A stretch of 19,264 nt of DNA from Candidatus Falkowiibacteriota bacterium (GTDB taxonomy: Archaea; Iainarchaeota; Iainarchaeia; Iainarchaeales; GCA-2688035). The stretch covers positions 1 to 19,264 of the forward strand of contig JAFCBY010000005.1 of assembly GCA_017610485.1 (NCBI GenBank), given 5' to 3'. The notes under the pieces were generated by a model. It searched no databases, was not told where the DNA came from, and saw only the letters and a program-made list of their open reading frames with translations. The position numbers and the translations under genes are program-made. Within the stretch, counting starts at the first letter, position 1, and every line of letters starts with the position of its first letter. Shown piece after piece: positions 6,879-14,100 of the stretch.

Positions 6879-6988
6879 GGGGACGTGGTGTAGTTTGGTA
6901 GCATTGGTGCTTCGGGAAATGCCTTTCTTCGTTAAAGGAAGGGCATTAGAAAGGGCACCTGACAGGAGTTCGAATCTTCTCGTTCCCA
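6879..6988 (+). tRNA. tRNA-Pro (anticodon CGG) with intron at 37/38
   Basis: The acceptor stem GGGGACG pairs with CGTTCCC (one G-U pair), with discriminator A at 6988. The D stem is GTGT/GCAT. The anticodon stem is GGTGC/GCACC (6906-6910 and 6955-6959). The T stem is AGGAG/CTTCT around the loop TTCGAAT. Removing 6917-6953 leaves a seven-base anticodon loop TTCGGGG, with CGG as anticodon and G at 37, as in proline tRNAs. CCA is not encoded. The 3' end lies six bases before the end of the small opposite-strand gene. Confidence 0.88.
6917..6953 (+). other. tRNA-Pro intron (37 nt) with bulge-helix-bulge splice structure
   Basis: Inside the intron AATGCC pairs with GGCATT and is extended by CCTTT/AAAGG around a short loop. 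At the junctions the exon bases TTC(G) pair with (A)GAA of the intron. This leaves bulges GGA at the 5' site and AGG at the 3' site. Cutting after the second bulge base in each gives a normal seven-base anticodon loop. One pair in the central helix is G-A rather than canonical. Removal by the archaeal tRNA endonuclease is inferred. Confidence 0.75.
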
Positions 6989-6994
6989 ATCCGG

Positions 6995-7126
6995 CTATTT
7001 GCCGCATCGCTTAATTAGCTTCAGGATAATGCCCTCGTAGGTCTCGCCCTTCTTCCCCAGGCCCTTTAGCTTGTCCCTGGTTGCAGGGCTTAACTGAATT
7101 GTTGTTACTCCACTTCTATAAGGCAT
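6995..7126 (-). CDS. Small basic protein (43 aa), DUF7557/antitoxin-like
   Basis: The reverse strand encodes 43 residues: MPYRSGVTTIQLSPATRD continuing to KLKGLGKKGETYEGIILKLI and a short RCGK end. The pattern T-T-I-Q-L-S-x-x-T-R-D-x-L...G-x-K-G-E-T-Y-x-x-I-I-x-x-L-I is that of a widespread family of tiny archaeal proteins. They resemble ribbon-helix-helix or VapB-type antitoxins: a beta strand followed by helices. No toxin gene lies next to it, so a free-standing DNA-binding regulator is as likely as an antitoxin. A TATA-like TTAATAAAA at 7151-7159 on the other side of the start fits a leaderless transcript. Its stop is six bases from the tRNA-Pro end, in convergent orientation. Confidence 0.7.
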   Translation of the reverse strand: MPYRSGVTTIQLSPATRDKLKGLGKKGETYEGIILKLIKRCGK

Positions 7127-7170
7127 AGACACTATATAATGCTATAGGTGTTAATAAAACTATCGCTTTT

Positions 7171-7566
7171 TCACCTATAAGTCATGATTTGGCACTGTGT
7201 CTTGTGTTCTTCTTGATGTTTTCTTAATCCAGTCAACTGCTTGATAAGGCCGTCTGTTTCGTAGGCGTCTTTTATGATTCCAGAGCTTTGCGGCATGGCG
7301 CCAGCTGGCGGCCCCTCAAACACCTGTTTTTTGTTCCATTTAAAGGCAAAATCGTGGCTTGGCAGGGTTTGCTGGCTTTCAAGCAAATTTAAATATAAGT
7401 CTTCTTTTTGCCCTAGGCTAAGTGAAGTGTCTGCCAGAATGTTCTTGCATTCTTCCTGCTGCCATCCACCCAAATGCGAGCAATCACTAGGCAGGATAGC
7501 TGCCCTTGCAAACGGCAGAACCGAAGTCATCAATACAAGTATTACAATTTCTTTTGGCAGTCTCAT
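7171..7566 (-). CDS. Small exported protein, possibly C-terminally truncated, unknown function
   Basis: 131 residues. The N-terminus looks like a signal peptide: MRLPKEIVILVLMTSVLPFARA then AILPSDC. The mature part has Cys near residues 29, 40 and 125, a predicted helical segment (LGQKEDLYLNLLES), and the block HDFAFKWNKKQVFEGPPAG. The last ~35 residues are charged and low in hydrophobicity and look unlike the part before. They may be out-of-frame sequence after an early break near AMPQSSGIIKDA. That reading is inference from style alone. It follows the pilin-like gene on the same strand after 49 bases holding a stem-loop, so it may be its second cistron. I do not recognise a family with confidence. 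Confidence 0.55.
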   Translation of the reverse strand: MRLPKEIVILVLMTSVLPFARAAILPSDCSHLGGWQQEECKNILADTSLSLGQKEDLYLNLLESQQTLPSHDFAFKWNKKQVFEGPPAGAMPQSSGIIKDAYETDGLIKQLTGLRKHQEEHKTQCQIMTYR

Positions 7567-7598
7567 GTCTAATCATACTCTCTGAAAAATGAGGGGGC

Positions 7599-7619
7599 AT
7601 AAGAGCTTTGCGCTCTTAT
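7599..7619 (-). terminator. Stem-loop at the 3' end of the pilin-like gene
   Basis: ATAAGAGC and GCTCTTAT form a perfect 8-bp stem with a five-base loop. The hairpin includes the stop codon region of the pilin-like gene. On the minus strand it is followed after a few bases by CATTTTTCAG. It could stabilise the pilin mRNA or cause partial termination before the next cistron, which would keep the pilin more abundant than the protein encoded downstream. Confidence 0.5.
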
Positions 7620-7918
7620 ACCACTGGTGCCGTGAGGTATCCCACGAGTATTGGAGCTACCCAGATTACCACCAAGCCGACTACAGCATAGCTAATCATG
7701 GACTTGGCGCCCTCCCTAACCTGCATGTTGTCTCCTGAGAACATGAACTTTGCACCAGCAAAGGTTATGGCCAGGATAGCGACAACACTAATAATCGCTT
7801 TTACCAAGTCATAGATTCTGTTCAGCGGAGCCATTATTTGCTCAACCTCAGCCTGCGCAGCCACTGCTTGTGCAAAAAGCAAAAGCAAGGATAGCATCAA
7901 AAAATTTTTCCTGTTCAC
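7616..7918 (-). CDS. VirB2/TrbC-like (T4SS-type) pilin
   Basis: 100 residues. An N-terminal signal peptide (NFLMLSLLLLFAQAVAAQA, about residues 5-22) is followed by a short loop and two membrane helices at about 41-58 (AIISVVAILAITFAGAKF) and 74-93 (AVVGLVVIWVAPILVGYL). A polar turn, FSGDNMQVREGAKS, lies between them. This is the exact plan of TrbC/VirB2-type pilins, which sit in the membrane before assembly into a conjugation-like or adhesive pilus. I start it at the GTG at 7918. The longer frame to 7999 begins with TTG and has a non-hydrophobic leader. GGAGG lies about 10 bases before the GTG; a TTG at 7924 is closer to it and is an alternative. No T4SS ATPase is in the window. Confidence 0.75.
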   Translation of the reverse strand: MNRKNFLMLSLLLLFAQAVAAQAEVEQIMAPLNRIYDLVKAIISVVAILAITFAGAKFMFSGDNMQVREGAKSMISYAVVGLVVIWVAPILVGYLTAPVV

Positions 7919-7959
7919 CTTCAAAAAACCTCCTCTTTTTTTTGTTATGGGGGAAACGA

Positions 7960-7995
7960 GTGAGTGCCAGCCAAAAACATCCCACCTGCACTCAC
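7960..7995 (-). promoter_or_regulatory. 5'-leader stem-loop of the pilin-like gene
   Basis: GTGAGTGC (7960-7967) and GCACTCAC (7988-7995) form a perfect 8-bp stem around a 20-base loop. The TATA element TATAAATA at 8021-8028 places the transcript start near 7998. The hairpin would therefore sit at the very 5' end of an ~80-nt leader. Most genes here look leaderless, so this leader is unusual and may control stability or translation. Confidence 0.5.
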
Positions 7996-8020
7996 CCAAT
8001 CTAACAAGCAGTGTGCCACC

Positions 8021-8028
8021 TATAAATA
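8021..8028 (-). promoter_or_regulatory. TATA element for the pilin-like gene
   Basis: TATAAATA, read on the minus strand as TATTTATA, lies about 26 nt upstream of the start of the leader hairpin and about 106 nt before the GTG at 7918. Divergent from the promoter of the pilin-LamG gene. Confidence 0.5.
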
Positions 8029-8139
8029 CCTATGGTTACCAATAGTCCGGACAAAAAGGGAAAACAAAAAGAGGGAAAAAAAGAACATGAAAAAGAAAGT
8101 TGAATTCAGGATAGCATAAAAGGTCTTTTGAATAGTAAC

Positions 8140-8148
8140 AAATAAAAG
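8140..8148 (+). promoter_or_regulatory. TATA element for the pilin-LamG gene
   Basis: AAATAAAAG is centred 26 nt before the ATG at 8170, and there is no Shine-Dalgarno sequence near that ATG. A leaderless transcript is therefore likely. Confidence 0.5.
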
Positions 8149-8169
8149 GCTGAAAGCTCTTCTTTTTTC

Positions 8170-9312
8170 ATGAATTTTAGAGCACAAGCCAGCTTAGAGT
8201 ATCTAATGACTTATGGCTGGGCTTTGATTCTGATAGTAGTTGTTGCAGCAGTCCTGGTTTTTATTGTCGGAAGTCCTGCCGATGACGCGGTCTTTTCCTC
8301 TTCCGATCCTACAAAGATTATGTTGGAGGCAGGAGCTGTTTCCGGTTCCAATGCAGTGATAAGGCTGCAGAATATCACAGGCGACAAGATTGAGGTAACG
8401 GATTCGGTCCTAGCTGGCGCATTTTTCGGCGCAGCCTGCACGCTCAATGATTCAGCCCTGCCTACTGGTAGCAGTTCGGTAGAGGTCACAGCCGGAGGGC
8501 AAATAGATATATCCTGCAGCAGCATGTTAGAAGGCACTGGAATAATAACCATTCAGTACACAGACTACGCAGGCCTGCAAAGGCAAGTTGACATCGTGCT
8601 CGGAGGCTCTGGGGCAAGCGCCGACCCAAACCTTGTCGCATACTACGCTTTTAGTGAGGGCAGCGGGGCAACAGCAGACGATTCTGCTGGAAGCAATAAC
8701 GGAACGCTTGAAAACTTTGATCCCTGCGGCACACTAGACTGCAATCCAACCAGCGGATGGATTTCTGGCGCCATATCCGGAAATGCCCTAAGTTTTGATG
8801 GAGGGGATGATGAGGTTTCAATTGGAAACGTAGACATTTTGAAAAATGTGAACCAATTTACTATAAGTGCTTGGGCAAAAATATTGGATAATGCCTGCCT
8901 TGCAGGAACCTGTACTCAAATGGTAATCTCTGAACAAGAAGGTGGAGGTGTACAGGACGACATCTTTTCTCTAGGTATAGAAGGCAATGAAAGAATGAAT
9001 TTCTATGTTTGGAACGAAAACGGAACAAGTGTAACAGCATCTTCGAATGAGAATGTCGGAACAAATCCCGGTCCAGGATGGCATCACTACATAGGAGTAT
9101 TTACAGGAACACAAGTTTTAATTTATGTCAACGGCGTATTGCAAACAGACCAAGAAACCCTTACAGGCCCAACAGAAGCTGTTTCGACGGAAACCCTAAG
9201 AATCGGTTCAAACTGGAACGGCCAAATAGCAGAAGTAAAAATCTGGAACCGTGCTTTGTCTGCTTCCGAGGTCTGCTCCCAGTGCAACGCATTTGCCTCC
9301 TGCAGCTGCTAA
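8170..9312 (+). CDS. Type IV pilin-like protein fused to a LamG domain
   Basis: 380 residues. The N-terminus is an archaeal class III signal: MNFRA then QASLEYLMTYGW and a hydrophobic run to about residue 34. The prepilin peptidase would cut before Gln6, leaving the long hydrophobic helix that packs into a pilus core. A small beta-rich domain follows (about 35-145). A LamG/concanavalin-like jelly roll covers about 155-370: LVAYYAFSEGSG at its start, FDGGDDEVSIG, FTISAWAKI, WHHYIGVF and the ending QIAEVKIWNRALSASEV. LamG domains bind glycans or proteins, so this could be a pilus-tip or minor-pilin adhesin. The ending SQCNAFASCSC is Cys-rich and may form disulfides. The LamG ending closely matches that of the giant protein at 11103. 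Domain calls are firm; the tip location is inference. Confidence 0.88.
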   Translation: MNFRAQASLEYLMTYGWALILIVVVAAVLVFIVGSPADDAVFSSSDPTKIMLEAGAVSGSNAVIRLQNITGDKIEVTDSVLAGAFFGAACTLNDSALPTGSSSVEVTAGGQIDISCSSMLEGTGIITIQYTDYAGLQRQVDIVLGGSGASADPNLVAYYAFSEGSGATADDSAGSNNGTLENFDPCGTLDCNPTSGWISGAISGNALSFDGGDDEVSIGNVDILKNVNQFTISAWAKILDNACLAGTCTQMVISEQEGGGVQDDIFSLGIEGNERMNFYVWNENGTSVTASSNENVGTNPGPGWHHYIGVFTGTQVLIYVNGVLQTDQETLTGPTEAVSTETLRIGSNWNGQIAEVKIWNRALSASEVCSQCNAFASCSC

Positions 9313-9373
9313 AAATTAAAAAAAATCGCAAAAAGAAAGTAATAAATAATACTTTTGTATCTATAGAATCAGA

Positions 9374-11035
9374 ATGAGAAAATTTTTTAATTTGCTAGTT
9401 TTGCTTTTTGTAATTTTCTTGACTTCGCTTGGCTTTGCCCAATTATGCAACACAGATGTTGACTGTACACCAAGAGGCCCAGGATTCGAATGCAACACAA
9501 ACAACCAATGCGAATGGCAGCCACCCATCGGAATTCCTGCACCTGACTTTGGGATTGAGGAAACACACTACATGTACCAGCTTGGCGACGGAGAAGATTG
9601 CACAACCAACCCAGAGAAATGCTATGATTTTGGAAACGGTTTAGAACCATACAAAGATGCAGGCAACGGACCTTATACTCATTACGTAGATAATAGTGGA
9701 GATTGTGATGATGGTAGTGATGGAACAGTTGATAATCCAAGGTGTGAAATTCCAAGAAATTTGGAAGCAGGGAGTGTTGTCGAGGTTCATGGAGGTCCTT
9801 ATACTACTACAAGTAAATATGTTCTCGTGACGGCTAATGGGAACTTAGATCACCCTGTCTTTTTGAGAGGCGTTAATAAAAACTATATGCCCATTATAAG
9901 CATCCCCCTAAGATTTGCCGGGAGCCATCTAATACTTGAATATCTTGATATTGATGGTGGAAACATTAACCTGCATGAAAACCAGGCACAAGATTTCATA
10001 GCCATTAGATATTCAGAACTCCATAATCACACTAGACACGCCATTTTAATGGACGGCTCAAGAGATATTGTTATTTATAATAATTATATACACCATTATG
10101 GAGATTGGCAACTTCCATATGAGTCAGACATTCATGGTGCTGAAATAGCTAGCGCTGATAGAGTTTGGATGGTTGACAATCACATTAGTTATATGCAAGG
10201 GGACGGCATTCAAACTTACGGAGGCAATCCGAGGTATCTTTACATTGGCAGAAATGAGATAAACAATAATAGGGAAAATGCAATAGATATTAAGGTTGGT
10301 GAAAATATTATTATTTCTGAGAATAGCATGCACGATTACATTAGAAGCACAGGTGCAGTACGCTTAAACGACGAAGGAATATTAGATAATATCTGGGTGA
10401 TATATAATGATATTTACAAAAATATGTACGGTATTAATACATATGGTACAACTTTCCCTGCTTACATAATTGGCAACAAAATCCACGATTTTGATGGCCC
10501 AGCAATTCGTGGCGGCGGGGCAGGACCCATTGTTAATAATGTCATATACAACGTCGAAAGAGGAATTGAAGAGGAGAACTCTCAAATTATTAATAATATC
10601 ATTTCACAAGTGTCCAATTTCCATATAGAAAACAATGTTGACCTGCGTAATAATTTATTATGGCAAAATGGAAACCCAGTTACCATACACGGAACAGCTT
10701 CATGTATTGATTGCATAGAAGCAGACCCACTCTTCATAGACCCAGATAACAACAACTTTAAATTATCTGAATCAAGCCCTGCAATTGATACAGGAATTGA
10801 AAGCGATGTTTATGCTGAGTTCGAAAGCCTGTACAGAATTGACATTCGCGTTGACTTCGACGGAAACCCAAGACCACAAGGAACAGGCTGGGATATTGGT
10901 GCTTTTGAGGCAGATGAAACAGTTAGCTGTGTTAGTACAGAGCAACTTTTGGAATACATTGACCAATGGAACCAAGGAAGTGTTTCAATGCCTTATCTGA
11001 TAAACAGGATTGCGACCTGGAAAACAGGATGCTAA
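9374..11035 (+). CDS. Secreted right-handed beta-helix protein with anchor-like C-terminal modules
   Basis: 553 residues. A signal peptide (MRKFFNLLVLLFVIFLTSLG, cut near FA/Q at 22-23) is followed by a short Cys-rich part (CNTDVDC...CNTNNQC). From about residue 95 an N-x-I/V-rich parallel beta-helix begins: YVDNSGDCDDGSDG, then rungs such as VIYNNYIHHYG, YIGRNEINNN, VIYNDIYKN and IIGNKIHDF, running to about 440. About residues 450-515 match the pattern ADPLFIDPDNNNFKLSESSPAIDTG...DIGAFE, the end module seen in choice-of-anchor Q type beta-helix proteins. The last ~38 residues (LLEYIDQWNQGSVSMPYLINRIATWKTGC) resemble a small two-helix tail that could act as a docking or anchoring signal. Beta-helices of this kind are often polysaccharide lyases or glycan binders; no catalytic residues can be assigned. 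Confidence 0.82.
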   Translation: MRKFFNLLVLLFVIFLTSLGFAQLCNTDVDCTPRGPGFECNTNNQCEWQPPIGIPAPDFGIEETHYMYQLGDGEDCTTNPEKCYDFGNGLEPYKDAGNGPYTHYVDNSGDCDDGSDGTVDNPRCEIPRNLEAGSVVEVHGGPYTTTSKYVLVTANGNLDHPVFLRGVNKNYMPIISIPLRFAGSHLILEYLDIDGGNINLHENQAQDFIAIRYSELHNHTRHAILMDGSRDIVIYNNYIHHYGDWQLPYESDIHGAEIASADRVWMVDNHISYMQGDGIQTYGGNPRYLYIGRNEINNNRENAIDIKVGENIIISENSMHDYIRSTGAVRLNDEGILDNIWVIYNDIYKNMYGINTYGTTFPAYIIGNKIHDFDGPAIRGGGAGPIVNNVIYNVERGIEEENSQIINNIISQVSNFHIENNVDLRNNLLWQNGNPVTIHGTASCIDCIEADPLFIDPDNNNFKLSESSPAIDTGIESDVYAEFESLYRIDIRVDFDGNPRPQGTGWDIGAFEADETVSCVSTEQLLEYIDQWNQGSVSMPYLINRIATWKTGC

Positions 11036-11054
11036 AAAAAAACCAACACAAACC

Positions 11055-11063
11055 TATATATAA
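11055..11063 (+). promoter_or_regulatory. TATA element for the giant adhesin-like gene
   Basis: TATATATAA is centred about 44 nt before the ATG at 11103, placing the transcript start near 11086. GAGGGG at about 11107-11112 lies eight bases before a GTG at 11121. That GTG may be the true start, giving the product VSESFKKQQ. Confidence 0.45.
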
Positions 11064-11102
11064 TAAATAACTCTTTCTATTAGCAGTCACAAAACACACC
11101 CA

Positions 11103-14100
11103 ATGCGAGGGGAAAGACAAGTGAGTGAAAGCTTTAAAAAACAGCAAAGAAACACAAAAACACTAGCCCTAGTCACAATCCTTACAGCAACAACCCTCCT
11201 AATACTCCTTTTCCCAGCAGCATTCTCACCAACCTGGAACCAAACAAACCCAACAGACTACGAAGCAAAAACAGGCAGAGCAGGAAACGACTTCAACCAC
11301 ACAAAAGTAACCTCCGGCTTGGAACTAACTGCAGACGGCAACATCATGCCAGACGGCGAACTATACATTCCTGACAGATGGCAACCAGGCGGCGGACTAA
11401 TAGGATACTGGAAGCTCGACACAAATGTTGCAACCGTGGCAGGTGACTCATCAGGCCAAGGAAACAACGGGACATGGACAAACGGAGCAGACTCAAACGG
11501 AAGCTGGTTCTTCGACCAAAACGCAGGAGACTTTGATGACGTCGATGACGAAGTTAATATGGGAGATATAACTATATTTGACGGACTAACTACCGTATCA
11601 GTCAGTGTATGGATAAAAGCAGATGGCTCAGGAGGAAAGGACATACTAAAAAAAGCCGGCGCTGGAGACGACCCAATTGAACTTAGTTGGGCGGCAAATG
11701 AGAACGTTTCGTTTATAGTAAGAACCACAGGAAACTCCGGAGGTACTGGAACTTTTGTTGACGACATACAAGACACAGAATGGCATCATATCGTAGGCGT
11801 TTACAACGGTTCTGACGTCAGAGTCTACGTAGACGGCATTATTGGCGGAACTATAGGCGCATTTTCAAGCCCACTAGCAACAACATCAAACAATTTTACA
11901 ATCGGCAACGACTGGTTAGGCCAAATCGCTGAAGTCAAAATCTTCAACCGCGCCCTGACACAGCAGGAAATCCAAAACGAATACAGGCGCAACCTCGACG
12001 GCAACGGGCTAATAGCATACTACTCCTTCAACGACACAAACTCAACAAGCAACGGAATAGAAGACAGGGCAGGAAACGACCAAAACGGCCTGCTTGTAGG
12101 AGGAGCGGATATAAACGCGGCAGGAATGTGGGACACAAACGCCCTGTTTCTGGACGGGGTGAACGATTACCTAGACATATTTTCATCAGACAAAGCAATG
12201 GGAATTTCAACCGCAATAACCGAAACAGCCTGGATAAAACTTGAAAGCGATTTCAACACAAGCGCAAGAAAATTGAACTACACAATAATAGATGCAGGCT
12301 CGCATAAATTGTACCTAGATCACACAAGCGGAAGACTAACATTTGAAGCAGTAAATAAAGCTCAAGGAAGTTGGACAGAAACAAACAACGACCCAGACTT
12401 TAATCTGTTTCTCGCTTTTGGAACATATGACGGCAATCTGTTTGTGGGAACAGGCGGCGTTGCAGGAGATGGGGACGTTTACACTTTCGATGGGACAGAT
12501 TGGAGCCAAAGCTATGACGGAGCACAAGAGCGTTTCAATTCTTTTGCGGTTTATGATGGAAACCTGTTTGCAGGGCAAGGCACTGGCAGTGGAGATGGGG
12601 ACGTTTACACTTTTGACGGGACAAATTGGAATATTACCTTAAACAAAGGATATAACAGGGCACTTTCCATGACAGTTTACGACAAAAACCTATTTGTTGG
12701 AATGGGCACCGGAAGCGGCGACAGGGACATATGGACTTATGACGGAACAACTTGGACCGAAAATTTCACTGGGGGTGATGATTCAGTATATGCCTTAGGC
12801 CAATATGACGGAAACCTGTTCGCCGGTTCAGTAGAAGATGACAACATCTATACTTATGACGGAACAACATGGAGTAATACAAGCTTTGTTTCAGCAGCCA
12901 ATATCAACTCAATAGATTCTTTTGCAGTATATGACGGAAACCTGTTCGCAGGAACTGGACTCGATAGTGGAGATGGAGACATCTACACTTATGACGGAAC
13001 AACTTGGACCATACAAAACAACCTAACAGCAGACACTATTTCAGCCCTTGCAGTATATGATGGAAACCTGTTCGCAGGAACTGGAAATGATGCCGGCGAA
13101 GGAGATATTTTAACATTTGACGGCACTACTTGGACAAAGGTTTACGACGGAGCCAGCAATACCATATATGACCTAATAGTTTACGATGGAAACTTGTTGG
13201 CTTTGGAAGGTGACTCCACCAATGGAGATGCAAACATTCTTGTTTTTGGCGACGGTATTTTCGTTTCCTCAACAACAAGCCTATGGAACGCAGGCCAATG
13301 GTACAATGTTGGAGCAACCTATGACGGCACAATAGCACGCATTTACGTCAATGGGATTATGGAAAACACCACCACAAAAAGCATCATAATCGACAACATA
13401 CAAGACAATCTTTTTTCAAACAAAGCATTTATTGGTAGGGCAGCAGGCTCAAGCAGAGCAGGCGGCAGCGCCGACTACTTACATGGCCTCATTGAAGAAC
13501 TCAAACTCTACGATGGCGCACTATCAACTGAACAGATCGCGGCAGACTACAACACTTGGATGACAGACGCAGTTTACTACAGCCCAATCTTTGACGCTGG
13601 TAGCATAGCAAAGTGGAACACAATAAAATGGCTCGAAGACTCGGACGTAAACAACTCACTTACCTTAGATGGAAGAACCTGTGATAACAATTCTTGTATT
13701 GGTGGACAATTCGACAACACGTTTTCAGGGGAAGATATAGAACATTCTCTAACTTTGGACACTAACCGTTACTTCCAATACAGAGTCAACCTTAACACAA
13801 ACTCAACAGACTGGAACCCATACAGAACAAGTGGCACAGACTACGGAAGCTACGCAAGAATAAACAACATGGAAATAGACTACAGCCTAAACCCAGTGCC
13901 AGACGCAAACGTCCTGCAAGTAGAAGGAAACGACTTCAACACAGCACTGCCAGCATTCTCATACGCAACAGACCAAAACATAACAATCACCTTCATGGTG
14001 TCAGACGAAGCCCAAGACGACCTAAACTTCAACATGTGGTACGACACAACAAGAGGAGGAAAAACAAACAAAATCATTGGAGATATAAACCTCTCAACTG

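Noticed and set aside
6764..6988. The first 5' half sharing the 3' half of tRNA-Pro
   Set aside because: GGGGCGG does not pair with CGTTCCC at two or more positions and CAGCG does not pair with GCACC.
7919..7999. Longer start for the pilin-like protein at 7999
   Set aside because: It would begin with TTG and add a polar leader before the signal peptide, within the hairpin leader.
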